DNA of 64,000 bases from Thinopyrum elongatum (Eukaryota; Streptophyta; Magnoliopsida; Poales; Poaceae). Position 1 is the stretch's first letter. Every line of letters begins with the position of its first letter. The notes under the pieces were generated by a model, which saw only the letters and a program-made list of their open reading frames with translations, was not told the DNA's origin and did not search any database. Position numbers and translations under genes: made by a program. The stretch spans positions 317,916,144 to 317,980,143 of the forward strand of contig CM022302.1 of the NCBI GenBank assembly GCA_011799875.1, written 5' to 3'. Shown one piece after another: positions 22,109 through 32,835 of this stretch.

Positions 22109-22111
22109 ATA

Positions 22112-22920
22112 TTCAGTACCATCATCGTAGGTGCTTCGAGACGTATGTCCAAGCAGTGCTCCTCAACCCATCAAGCTAAACAACATGCCACTCATAATTC
22201 CAAACTTAGTTGCTCAAATACGAATTTGGTATGATGCTGACATGTACTAAGATAGAGAATGTTTAATTGGTCAGCTAATGTTCCTACTTTACTTTCGAAA
22301 AGCACATGCGCCACATATCGAGGGACAGCAGGGAGTTGTGTTCTTTATGCACTCTGGTTCATCATGTGTGGCCAACCAACATTTTATTATCCAAAATCTT
22401 CTTGCTCTTCTTTAGCATGCTCCTCTTCTGTTCTTCTTTTGTAAGTACTCTCTCCGTACCTAAATATAAGTCTTTGTAAAGATTCCTCCATGGACTATAT
22501 ACAGAGCAAAATGAGTGAATCTACACTCTAAAATGTATCTATATACATCTGTATGTGATCCATAGTGGAATCTCTACAAAGACTTGTATTTAGGAACAGA
22601 GGCAGTATAATAGTTGTACAGTATGTTCTTTGTAGTGAAGAGGAGCAGGGACATTTGCAGTGTACAGGTCTATTCGGTCGCTTGTCATGGACGCTTTTAA
22701 CTCTTCGTGTTGGTCTTCATGTCCATTGTCATGGACGCTTTCAACTCTTCGTATTCGGTCGTATGTGTTTCCTTTGAGAGTTAGACTGATAGTAATAGTA
22801 CTGCGCCTTCAGTTGTAGAGAGCTGGTATCCGAAGCCTTTCTAGCCGTACCGGCAATACTAGTACATATTTTCCAGCAAGTTCCACTTTCCTGATTTTAC
22901 TCCTGAGGCTTAGGGTTTTC
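22112..22920. repeat. Anonymous tandem unit, copy 1
   Basis: It aligns with 32836-33466: CGTAGGTGCTT, AAATACGAATTTGGTATGATG, GGAGCAGGGACATTTGCAGT, GACTGATAGTAATAGTACTGC and TATTTTCCAGCAAGTTCC. Copy 1 is longer because of a MITE (22448-22605) and a short internal duplication of GTCATGGACGCTTT at about 22684 and 22727. No ORF or terminal repeat is evident. Confidence 0.6.
22448..22605. mobile_element. Stowaway-type MITE with TA target duplication
   Basis: 158 bp flanked by TA (22446-22447 and 22606-22607). The inverted ends are CTCTCTCCGTACCTAAATATAAG and, on the other strand, CTGCCTCTGTTCCTAAATAC. The two halves pair over most of their length. The matching place in copy 2 of the unit (near 33185) is empty. 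Confidence 0.85.
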
Positions 22921-22925
22921 CCATT

Positions 22926-24583
22926 TGTAGGATCGGAAGTATGTCTAGAGGGGGGTGATTAGACTACTTGACCAAATAAAAACCTAGCCTTTTCCCAATT
23001 TTAAGTCTTGGCAGATTTTAGCAACTTGGCACAAGTCAAGCAATCAACCTACACATGCAAGTCTAAGAGTATAGCAGCGGAATGTAAAACATTTGCATAT
23101 GAAGGTAAAGGGAGGAGTTTGGAGGGAGCAAACACAATGTAGACACGGAGATTTTTGGCATGGTTCCGATAGGTGGTGCTATCGTACATCCACGTTGATG
23201 GAGACTTCAACCCACGAAGGGTAACGGTTGCGCGAGTCCACGGAGGGCTCCACCCACGAAGGGTCCACGAAGAAGCAACCTTGTCTATCCCACCATGGCC
23301 ATCGCCCACAAAGGACTTGCCTCACTAGGGTAGATCTTCACGAAGTAGGCGATCTCCTTGCCCTTACAAACTCCTTGGTTCAACTCCACAATCTTGACGG
23401 AGGCTCCCAAGTGACACCTAACCAATCTAGGAGACACCACTCTCCAAAAGGTAATAGATGGTGTGTTGATGATGAACTCCTTGCTCTTGTGCTTCAAATG
23501 ATAGTCTCCCCAACACTCAACTCTCTCTCACGGATTTGGATTTGGTGGTAAGATGATTTGAGTGGAAAGCAGCTTGGGGAAGGCTAGAGATCAAGATTCA
23601 TATGGTTGGAATGGAATATCTTGGTCTCAACACATGAGTAGGTGGTTCTCTCTCAGAAAATGTATACTGGAAGTGTAGGCACGTTCTGATGGCTCTCTCC
23701 ATGAATGAAGAGGGGGTGGAGGGGTATATATAGCCTCCACACAAAATCTAACAGTTACACACAATTTACCAAACTCGGTGGGACCGAATCATAAAACTCG
23801 GTCAGACCGATTTAGTTCAAAATGTGAACGTTAGGATTTTCGGTGGGACCGACACGTCAACTCAGTGGGACCGATTTCATTAGGGTTAGGGCATAACGTA
23901 ATCTCGGTGAGACTGATCACATAAACTCGGTAGGACCGATTTCTGTAATAGGCAAACAAAGAGTTGGTCAGGCAAACTCGATGGGACTGACTCGCTCATT
24001 TTGGTGAGACCGAAATGTTACGAAAGGGAAACAGAGAGTTTTCATTGCGAACTTGGTGGGACCGATCGCTCATCTCGGTTAGACCGAAATGTTACGAAGG
24101 GAAACAGAGAGTTTGCAATCCCATCTCGATGAGACCGAGATCCCTATCGGTGAGACCGAACTGATTAGGGTTTCTAGCAGTGGCTATGTCAAATGAACTC
24201 GGTGGCTCCGAATAGATCAAATTGGTGGGGCTGAGTTTGACTTTAGGTTTGGGACATATGTGGATATGAGAAAGTGGTTGAGGTCTTTTGGAGCATATCA
24301 CTAAGCATTTTGAGCAAGCAAGCCATTAAGCAACACCTCATCCCCTTTTAATAGTATTGGCTTTTCCTATGGACTCAATGTGATCTTGGATCACTAAAAT
24401 CAAAATGTAGAGTCTTGAGCTTTAGCCAATATGTGTCCTTAGCATGTTGAGGGGTCCACATCCCTAGTCCATGCCATGCCAATCATTGAACTTCCTGAAA
24501 TAATCCTCTTGAAATAGCATTAGTTCAATGAGCTATATGTTGTTAGGAATTACCAAAACCACCCAGGGATAGTTGCACTTTCA
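22926..24583 (-). repeat. 3' LTR of the Sirevirus-like element
   Basis: The plus-strand edges are TGTAGGATCGG and TTGCACTTTCA. About 23770-24240 carries many short palindromes of the CGGT-n4/5-ACCG type (for example CTCGGTGGGACCGA). TATATATAG at 23733 may be its TATA region, opposite in sense to the element as read on plus. Confidence 0.9.
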
Positions 24584-24598
24584 ATCTCCCCCTTTTTG
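24584..24598 (-). promoter_or_regulatory. Polypurine tract of the Sirevirus-like element
   Basis: AAAAAGGGGGAGAT on the minus strand directly abuts the 3' LTR, as expected for the plus-strand primer. Further AGGGGGAG-like copies occur at 24690, 25024 and 28526. Confidence 0.75.
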
Positions 24599-25083
24599 GT
24601 AATTGATGACAACATATAGATCAAAGCTTCGACAAAAGATAATAAGATTTAGAACATCGTCGCTTTGAGAAGTATGTGATAAGTAAGAGCTCCCCCTAAA
24701 TTTGTGCATTATTTGAAATTTGCTTTTGAATGCAAATGCACAATCGATTAGGATCATGGTTTACTCTTCCATGTCACATACATCTTGGTGTAGCGCTCAA
24801 AATGATAGAAATTAAAAACATGCACTCATCACCAAGCAAAGTGAATGATCATATATGGGAAATAAAAGATAATATCATTCAGGCAGGCATTAAAGTATGA
24901 TATGATCAAACACATGATCATAAGACATAAAGTATCATTCAACCACACAAAAGTTTCAACCAAATAGCAAGAGAGACAAAAGAAGCAAGAACACTCTCTC
25001 TCGAAGCCTATGATCTATACATTTCTCCCCCTTTGGCAACAAGTTACCAAAAAGTTTGAAAATGCATAGTGCTATGCGTCTCT
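24599..25083. other. 3' untranslated region of the Sirevirus-like element
   Basis: AT-rich noncoding sequence between the env-position ORF and the polypurine tract. It contains the second PPT-like motif (TTTAGGGGGAGC, minus) near 24690. Confidence 0.5.
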
Positions 25084-27147
25084 CTATGCTTGATCTTCAG
25101 GATGTGGTGTTGAGAGAACTCCAAGGACAAAAGCATATGTAGAAGTTGATGGAGCTGGTGGAGTTGCAACTGGAGGTGGCACTGAAGCTGTGGCTGCTCG
25201 TGCTGATTTAGTGGTTCTAGTGTCAGGCACTGGCACTGCAGCAGATCTCTGACCTCTGGGCACTCTCTGAAAGGCATCTGTGGTAGCCTGCCTTTTCTTC
25301 TCCTCTGCTTCCTCCTGGAGCTGCTCAACAGCAGTCTGCATCTCAGTCACTTTCAGATCAAGATCATAGAATTTTGTCTCAATGATCCTCTCCAAGCTCT
25401 CCTGATTTTGAGTCAGGGTGGCCAAGCCCTTCTCAATCCTCAAAGTTGCTTGAATCCCATATGCAAGCTGATCTTGCTTGCTCTTCAGAAATACCTGAGA
25501 TGCCTCTTCAACACTGGGCATCTTTGCAACTTTCTCAGCCTTTGCCTTCTCTCTCTTCTCTTGTGCTTGCACAGATGTGGGATCTTCTTCATCCATCACA
25601 ACAGTATTATCCTCAAATTCTGGTCTTAGGGGTAGATGCTCCTTATCCAACAAATAGGTGCCTATGCCCATCTTGGAGTTGATGAGCACCTGAATATGTG
25701 GAGCATACCCACAAGATCTCTTCTGATCTGCAGCAGTCCTCTTGATTGTTTCAACAATCAGGCTCATAACTTTGAATTTCTGAGCCACATCAAATATCTG
25801 TAGCAAGTTGATTGAATGACCTCTGATCCTCTTGTGATCTGCAGATTTGGGCAACAGAGTATGCCTCAATATAGTGTTGATTGTAGCTAGACCAGACATC
25901 AAGTAATGAACAGATCCAAGTTTATGTGTATCCAAAGCTTTGTCAGGGATCTCTTTGTACATGTTGGCCATAGAGTTGTGGTCTTTCTTCTTCTCGGCAT
26001 AAATGTCCAAGTCATCTTCATGCTCTTCAGGAGCATTTATCAGTTTTGCCCACTCATTAACAGTTGATTGGTACCTTGTACCCTCTGACATCCACACAAT
26101 TCTACCATCTGGATGAAAATGAGTTGTAGAGTAGAATTGCATGATGAGTTCATCATTCCATTTTGTCAGCTTCTGACCCACAAAGGTGTCAACTCCACAA
26201 GCTCTGAAGCTCTCATGCACACCTGGAAAATGATCTTCATTCTCATCAATGTACTTCCAGTCTGCCCACTTCATGTCACAAACTATGGGCTTCTTGTCAA
26301 GCAGAATGGTTTCATAGAAATCTTGTTGTTCTTTGGTGTGGAACCTGTAGTCTACTGCAGTCCTCCTCCTCATAGCATAGGGATCACTTTGTCTCCAAAG
26401 TCTCAGACCAGCATCCTTCCTGATGCTCATATTTTCTGCCACTGGATGGCTATCATCATGATCTGGAATCTTTGGTTTAAGTTTCCTAAGCACTTGGGCT
26501 TCAACATCTTCTTCAGTTTCAGTTTCAGGCACTAGGGCCTTGTTCTTCTCAGCAGCTGGTATATTCCTAGTGCTCCTCTTTGGTGCAGTAGGTTTTGGAG
26601 CTTGAGCAGCAGCTTTGGAGGCAATCTTGGGCTTTGAAGCAGCAGTCCCAGACTTGATGGCATCCCCCATCAGCTTTTGGGACTTGGGTGGTGGTGCAGC
26701 ATCCTCTTCCTCTTCATCCTCAGCTGGATCTCTCATCATGGAGGGCTTGCCAATAACTCTGGCAATGGTCTTCTTTACCCTCTCCTTTCTTTTCTTGCCA
26801 TCACCAGCAGCCTCTTCAATAGTCGATTTGGAAGTTTCAAAAGTTGAGGCTCTGGCCTTAGACATGGGCACTCTCTTGGCAGGAGCTTTCTTGTGCAGAC
26901 CAGGCTTGGTTGAAGCTATAGTGCCAAATTCTTTCTTGACAACTTTCTTCTTTGAGCTGACCTCTTCCTCAACATAATCTTCATCCTCAGAATCTGAGTT
27001 TCTCTTTCTCCTTATCCTGGTAGCTGCTTTGGGCAAGTTGCTTGGGGTGCTTCTGCTGCCTTCATCATAACTGCTAGAGGGACTAGTGCCCTCACTCATG
27101 TTCACTTGCTCTTCTGATTTGTTCTGGCTATCACTCTGGTCAGACAT
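25084..27147 (-). CDS. Sirevirus env-position ORF, putative plant transposon protein
   Basis: 687 residues from MSDQSDSQNKSEE at 27147. The open frame extends further upstream, but an acceptor-like site (TACTCACAG, near 27176) just before this ATG suggests a spliced message and this start. The N-terminal 260 residues are disordered, with acidic (SEDEDYVEEE) and basic (GKKRKERVKK) clusters suited to nuclear import. Residues 265-500 are a globular part (RFHTKEQQDFYETILLD, FRACGVDTF, WMSEGTRYQSTVNEWAKL) like the 'putative plant transposon protein' domain found in grass retroelements. About 580-650 is a coiled coil, and the tail is proline-rich. Position after gag-pol matches the env-like gene of Sireviruses, yet I see no signal peptide or membrane segment. 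It is the longest intact frame of this element. Confidence 0.7.
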   Translation of the reverse strand: MSDQSDSQNKSEEQVNMSEGTSPSSSYDEGSRSTPSNLPKAATRIRRKRNSDSEDEDYVEEEVSSKKKVVKKEFGTIASTKPGLHKKAPAKRVPMSKARASTFETSKSTIEEAAGDGKKRKERVKKTIARVIGKPSMMRDPAEDEEEEDAAPPPKSQKLMGDAIKSGTAASKPKIASKAAAQAPKPTAPKRSTRNIPAAEKNKALVPETETEEDVEAQVLRKLKPKIPDHDDSHPVAENMSIRKDAGLRLWRQSDPYAMRRRTAVDYRFHTKEQQDFYETILLDKKPIVCDMKWADWKYIDENEDHFPGVHESFRACGVDTFVGQKLTKWNDELIMQFYSTTHFHPDGRIVWMSEGTRYQSTVNEWAKLINAPEEHEDDLDIYAEKKKDHNSMANMYKEIPDKALDTHKLGSVHYLMSGLATINTILRHTLLPKSADHKRIRGHSINLLQIFDVAQKFKVMSLIVETIKRTAADQKRSCGYAPHIQVLINSKMGIGTYLLDKEHLPLRPEFEDNTVVMDEEDPTSVQAQEKREKAKAEKVAKMPSVEEASQVFLKSKQDQLAYGIQATLRIEKGLATLTQNQESLERIIETKFYDLDLKVTEMQTAVEQLQEEAEEKKRQATTDAFQRVPRGQRSAAVPVPDTRTTKSARAATASVPPPVATPPAPSTSTYAFVLGVLSTPHPEDQA

Positions 27148-27289
27148 ACTGGCAAAGCAAACTGACAGCAGACCCTGTGAGTAGATATAGATGAGGTAGA
27201 GTGGATGAGCATCACAAAGTGCAGAGTTTTTGCAAAACAAATGAGTCAAAAACTTAGTTTTAGTTTTCCACAGAAAGCATTTCGGAGCT

Positions 27290-28100
27290 ACCGATTTGTT
27301 AAACTCGGTGCCACCGAAGCAATATTGGAGTCTGAACTAGTGAGATCGGTCAGACCGAGACACAGTTTGGTGAGTCCGAGATTGATAGGGTTTCACAGAG
27401 AGTTGAACTCGGTCACACCGATTTGCAATTTCGGTCAGACTGAAAAGTGCAAGTGCTATGGCCTAAGCCAAATCGGTGAGACCGATTTCCACAATTCGGT
27501 CGGTCCAAGATGAGTTCGGCGGAAACTTAACCCTAAATTTTCAAATCAAACCTAATCTAATGGAGGTTTTCTCAGGATAGATTGATCTCATACGTGGTAT
27601 AGAACATGGCATTGCATTGTGCTAAGAATCGAAGTTAGGAATTAGCACAAAAGGTCGAACTCATACCCTACTTCGGCGGTGAGTTCGCTACGGCGGCAAC
27701 GGCAGGGTTGAAATCCGTTGACGGCGACGGAGACCGGCGGCGGGAGGTCACTGGCGATGAGGAGACGATCCGGAGACCCGAGGCGGCAGAGCAGGACACG
27801 CGCGGGCTGAGGGGTTTTGAAGAAATTTCCAAAATCTCACCCGTCGGTATATATATCCTGACCCCGTCGGTGTGACCGAAAGGAACAACTCGGTGGCACC
27901 GAGATGCAGAATCGCAAGCGGTTACTGCAACTCGGTGTGACCGAAAGGTTCTAATCGGTTGCACCAACATTGAAAGCCTAGATCAACTCAGTTAACTCGG
28001 TATGACCGAAGTAGATGAATCGGTCAGACCGAAAATCATAGAGAGGTTATGGAAGTTTAAGTCTATGACGAATCGGGGACTCCGAGTGCTCCTCACACAG
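27290..28100. repeat. Internal array of CGGT...ACCG palindromes
   Basis: A non-LTR stretch with a dozen or so short palindromes (GATCGGTCAGACCGAG, TCGGTGAGACCGATTT, CTCGGTATGACCGAAG). They have the same design as those in the LTRs, spaced by 20-60 bp. It lies between gag and the env-position ORF, where pol is missing. Sireviruses are known for conserved palindrome-rich noncoding regions. Confidence 0.6.
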
Positions 28101-28903
28101 AGTGGTTCGAATCTGACTTGATCAAACTTAGTGATGTAGCATGAATAGAGTTTGAGACGAGAAAAGCATAGATAGCTAGACGAAGTTCTTAGGCATTCTT
28201 GTCCATCCATTTGGCAAAAGAAAAAACCAAACAATCAAGGCAACAAATGGATGTCCTCGAATGAGTAAATATGCAATCAACATGCTCACACAATAAAGTG
28301 GCAAATGAAACATGTGGCAAAGCATGCACAAACACTCTAGCATCTTTCAAGTAATTGGCGATGACTAGGTCATCTATATATGAGTATATTGACTTAGGAG
28401 TCAAATGAGAACATTTGATCATAGGTCATACTCATCGTTTAAGCACAAGTGGGGTTACCACTTTTACATAAAGCATTGTTGTGTTCACACCATTAGAGTT
28501 GCTTTAGCTCAATTGTTAGAGTAAAGCTCCCCCTAGATGTGATATCCCCCCTAAGAGGGATGAACTAACCTTGGGTTTTGTCGATGATGACTTCATGTAG
28601 ATGTTGAAGATGTGGATGCTCAATGTTGATGTAGATTATTTGGAGCAATCCATTGGAGTGAGTTGCACTTTCAATACCTACACGGGTTAGTCCCACAAGG
28701 AACAAACAAGGATATCCATAGACATAGAGTGATTTTCACACAAGATGATATCCATGAAAGAATTAGGTTACCTTGTCCCTTGTCTTAACAACAAGAGGGT
28801 TTGTGACTCCTTGAACTAGTGCAAGATATGGAAGTTGTTTGCACTTGTCCTTGCCAAAATGATATGAGTGAAGTATGTTGGCGGAGTCACCCTCAAGAAC
28901 TCT
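28101..28903. other. Remnant linker where copia pol is expected
   Basis: After the gag stop the minus strand has no integrase or RT motif. It contains a PPT-like CTAGGGGGAGC near 28526 and a TTGCACTTTCAATAC near 28662 that echoes an LTR edge. This suggests that the pol deletion was joined with repeat-derived sequence. Confidence 0.4.
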
Positions 28904-31087
28904 CTAGTTCTTCTTCTTCGGGATCCACATCATCTTGATGGCAATCCTTGGAGTTGTAGTCGTACTTGACGAAGTAGAACTTGATGTAGTCTTGGGAACC
29001 CACTTTACCAAGGCTTTAGGAGCTCCTTCAAATGCATCAATCTCCTCTTGAAGCTTGTCCTTGCCTTTTTGCTTGTGGTCTTGTGCTGGAAGATCATCTT
29101 GAGCTTGTGTCCCTTGGAAAGAAGTAGGATCATACTTCTCTTGTTGAGGAACAAACTTCGTCTTGGGGTATTGATCTTCTTCCCACTCAACTCCATTGGC
29201 ATTGAACTTTCGTTCAAAACCAACACCTTGATTTTTCCGGTGCCTTCCTTGCTTGCGTACAATTTCCTCAAATTGCTTACTCCCGGCAAGGCTTTTGTAA
29301 ACACCTTTCTCTATAATTCCCTTCAATAAGTTGTTTTCTTGCTCAAGTGTAACTTGGCTAAGAGAATCATTAGTGGAATCAAGAGAACTACTAGAAGCAA
29401 CAACATTGGATTTAACATGATTATTGTTACTACTAGAAGAAGAATCTTTCTTACTCTTGTTGCTGGATTTTACTTGTGGCATGTAAGTAGACAAGAGTAA
29501 ACGCTTGGCAATGTAAGAAGAACTTTTATTACGAAGATCATCATTGATTGCCTTTAAGAACCCATGCTCTTGCTCAAGGTTGAGCTTTTCAAAGCATAGC
29601 TTCTCATGAGTCTTTAAAAGTTCTCGATGATCTTCTAAGATAGTTTCATGAGCTAACTTAAGATTGTTTAGTTCTTTAGTTAGACGCTCAATCTCCTTCT
29701 TAACATCATCATTTGTTTTATCTTGATTAGCATGATTAATAGCAATTTCATCATAGTTTTCATCACTAGAGTTGTCAACAAGTAAATCATCATCACCTAG
29801 CAAATCATCTTCATCACTATTGAAATCAACATACTCGGGGTGTGATACCTTTGGGCCTTTAGCCATGAAGCATCTTCCAATTCCTTCATTTGGTGAGTCA
29901 AATATGTCGTAGGAGTTGGTTGACACAAGTGCTAGAACGCCAACACCTTCATATTGAGTATATTCGGAGTCAGAGTGATAACTTCTTTCGGAGTGGTGGT
30001 CGGAGTCAGAGCCGGATACCCATTCACCAACATGAGCTTGATGTCTTCGTTTTGTGTAGCTCTTTGATGATTTGTCCTTCCTTTCCGAATCCTTGCTTCT
30101 GCGAGAGGTTCTTCGTTCATAGCGATCATCTCTACTCCTTCTCTCCCTTGGTGGTGATTCTTCTCTTCTACTTCTTTTGTTGGGTGAATCTTCTCTTCTT
30201 TTGTAGGGGGCCGTACACTCATTGGAGTAGTGCCCAGGCCTTCCACAATTGTAGCAATTACGCTCACGGCTTGAAGATCTTTTGTCATTGTAGGACCTTG
30301 ACTTGGAACCTCTTTCCTTGCTTCTGCTCTTGTAGAACTTGTTGAAGTTCTTCACCATTAGGCTCAATTCCTCATTGAGGGTTTGTTTCTCACTTGATTG
30401 TGTAGGAGTATCACATGAGGCTTTGTAAGCACCACTTGACTTGTTGTGAAGCTCTTCCATATCCTTGAGTGACATCTCATGAGCAACAATTCTTCAAATG
30501 ACTTCCATTGGCTTGAGATCTTTGTAATTGGGCATCATTTGGATCAATGTGCACACGGTATCATATTTTCCATCCAAGGCTCTTAGGATCTTCTTGATGA
30601 TGAATCTATCGGTCATCTCTTCACTTCCTAAGCCGGCAATCTCATTTGTGATGAGAGCAAGCCTAGAGTACATTTTAGCGACACCTTCACCATCCTTCAT
30701 TTTGAACTTGTCAAGTTGACTTTGAAGCACATCCAATTTGGATTCCTTGATGGAGTCGGTACCCTCGTGCATATCAATCAAAGTATCCCAAATTTCTTTT
30801 GCATTCTCAAGACGGCTGATTTTGTTGAATTCTTCGGGGCACAATCCATTGAAGAGGATATTGCAAGCATGAGCAATGTATTGCAACATCTTCAACTCTT
30901 CCGCGGTAGCTTCACGGTTTGGTTCTCTCCCATCAAAGAATTCACCTTGCAAACCAATACACACAATAGCCCAAACGGCGGGGTTATGTCCAAGAATATG
31001 CATTTTCATCTTATGCTTCCAACTAGCAAAATTAGTACCATCAAAGTAAGGACCTCAACGGTGGTAATTTCCCTCGCTAGACGCCAT
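28904..31087 (-). pseudogene. Gag of the Sirevirus-like copia element
   Basis: The frame starts at ATG 31087 (MASSEGNYHR), has TGA at codon 11, runs through the copia gag core (GPYFDGTNFASWKHKMKMHI, EIWDTLIDMHEGTDSIKESK, VLQSQLDKFKMKDGE), and has a second TGA at 30494. After that it is open to 28904. A CCHC knuckle (CYNCGRPGHYSNEC) lies near 30,215-30,256, followed by an RS-rich stretch, an acidic stretch, and a long coiled coil around ETILEDHRELLKTHEKLC. Gag forms the virus-like particle and binds RNA. Both stops lie in the same frame as the rest, so only substitutions interrupt it. Sirevirus gags are long with a C-terminal coiled coil, which fits. Confidence 0.8.
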
Positions 31088-31158
31088 ACTCTCCTAGGTT
31101 GTGAAACCAAGGCTATGATTACCAAAAGCTATGGAGATCAAGGCAAATGGAGAACAAA

Positions 31159-31170
31159 GCTCTGATACCA
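31159..31170 (-). promoter_or_regulatory. Primer binding site, initiator tRNA-Met
   Basis: TGGTATCAGAGC on the minus strand, 2 nt inside the 5' LTR, complementary to the 3' end of initiator tRNA-Met. Confidence 0.9.
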
Positions 31171-31172
31171 CT

Positions 31173-32830
31173 TGTAGGATCGAAAGTATGTCTAGAGGGG
31201 GGTGATTAGACTACTTGACCAAATAAAAACCTAGCCTTTTCCCAATTTTAAGTCTTGGCAGATTTTAGCAACTTGGCACAAGTCAAGCAATCAACCTACA
31301 CATGCAAGTCTAAGAGTATAGCAGCGGAATGTAAAACATTTGCATATGAAGGTAAAGGGAGGAGTTTGGAGGGAGCAAACGCAATGTAGACATGGAGATT
31401 TTTGGCATGGTTCCGATAGGTGGTGCTATCGTACATCCATGTTGATGGAGACTTGAACCCACGAAGGGTAACGGTTGCGCGAGTCCACGGAGGGCTACAC
31501 CCACGAAGGGTCCACGAAGAAGCAACCTTGTCTATCCCACCATGGCCATCGCCCACGAAGGACTTGCCCCACTCGGGTAGATCTTCACGAAGTAGGCGAT
31601 CTCCTTGCCCTTACAAACTCCTTGGCTCAACTCCACAATCTTGACGGAGGCTCCCAAGTGACACCTAACCAATCTAGGAGACACCACTCTCCAAAAGGTA
31701 ATAGATGGTGTGTTGATGATGAACTCCTTGCTCTTGTGCTTCAAATGATAGTCTCCCCAACACTCAACTCTCTCTCATGGATTTGGATTTGGTGGAAAGA
31801 TGATTTGAGTGGAAAGCAGCTTGGGGAAGGCTAGAGATCAAGATTCATATGGTTGGAATGGAATATCTTGGTCTCAACACATGAGTAGGTGGTTCTCTCT
31901 CAGAAAATGTATACTGGAAGTGTAGGCACGTTCTGATGGCTCTCTCCATGAATGAAGAGGGGGTGGAGGGGTATATATAGCCTCCACACAAAATCTAACC
32001 GTTACACACAATTTACCAAACTCGGTGGGACCGAATCATAAAACTCGGTCAGACCGATTTAGTTCAAAATGTGAACATTAGGATTTTCGGTGGGACCGAC
32101 ACGTCAACTCGGTGGGACCGATTTCATTAGGGTTAGGGCATAACGTAATCTCGGTGAGACCGATCACATAAACTGGATAGGACCGATTTCTGTAATAGGC
32201 AAACAGAGAGTTGGTCAGGCAAACTCGGTGGGACCGATTCGCTCATTTCGGTGAGACCGAAATGTTACGAAAGGGAAACAGAGAGTTTGCATTGCAAACT
32301 CGGTGGGACCGATCGCTCATCTCGGTTAGGCCGAAACGTTACGAAGGGAAACAGAGAATTTGCAATCCCATCTCGGTGAGACCGAGATCCCTATCGGTGA
32401 GACCGAACTGATTAGGGTTTCTGGCAGTGGCTATGTCAAATGAACTCGGTGACGCCGGATAGATCAAATCGGTGGGGCCGAGTTTGACTTTAGGTTTGGG
32501 ACATATGTGGATATGAGAAAGTGGTTGAGGGCTTTTGGAGCATATCACTAAGCATTTTGAGCAAGCAAGCCATTAAGCAACACCTCATCCCCTTTTAATA
32601 GTATTGGCTTTTCCTATGGACTCAATGTGATCTTGGATCACTAAAATGAAAATGTAGAGTCTTGAGCTTTAGCCAATATGTGTCCTTAGCATTTTGAGGG
32701 GTCCACATTCCTAGTCCATGCCATGCCAATCATTGAACTTCCTGAAATAATCCTCTTGAAATAGCATTAGTTCAATGAGCTATATGTTGTTAGGAATTAC
32801 CAAAACCACCCTGGGATAGTTGCACTTTCA
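31173..32830 (-). repeat. 5' LTR of the Sirevirus-like element
   Basis: 1,658 bp, the same length as its partner, with edges TGTAGGATCGA and TTGCACTTTCA and flanked by CCATT at 32831-32835. It carries the palindrome cluster at 32020-32480. Confidence 0.9.
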
Positions 32831-32835
32831 CCATT

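Larger units (their letters stand above)
17051..22110 (-). mobile_element. Athila-type gypsy element (Sabrina/WHAM group), truncated, no gag-pol
   Basis: A minus-strand element with one LTR (17051-18724) and about 3.4 kb of internal sequence containing only weak ORFs. The LTR 5' end TGATACGTCTCC and the adjoining GCTTGGGGATGC polypurine-like tract are shared with the better preserved element at 57663 onward. The block at 21905-22108 encodes a peptide related to that element's conserved ORF. Internal GCATCCCCAAGCTTAG-type motifs recur at 18725, 20462, 21190 and 21247. The 5' LTR and primer site are missing: the sequence changes near 22110 to an unrelated tandem repeat. Confidence 0.7.
22926..32830 (-). 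mobile_element. Sirevirus-like Ty1/copia element (Maximus-like), pol deleted
   Basis: A complete 9,905-bp minus-strand insertion: LTRs 22926-24583 and 31173-32830 (both 1,658 bp), target duplication CCATT on both sides, initiator-Met primer site beside the 5' LTR, polypurine tract beside the 3' LTR. The interior holds gag (28904-31087) and a long ORF in the env-like position (25084-27147). No integrase, RT or RNase H lies between them, so it must be mobilised by a relative. By eye the LTRs differ at about 40 sites (about 2.5%), mostly C/T changes. Naming it Maximus-like rests on the LTR start TGAAAGTGCAAC and overall organisation. Confidence 0.85.

Noticed and set aside
24600..31100. Hidden copia integrase or RT in the Sirevirus-like element
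   Set aside because: I looked for zinc-binding, DDE and YVDD-type motifs on both strands between the two ORFs and found none.
31159..31170. tRNA-Met-like sequence as a possible tRNA gene (also at 55037)
   Set aside because: Only the 12-nt primer binding site is present, with no tRNA fold; it is a retroelement primer site.
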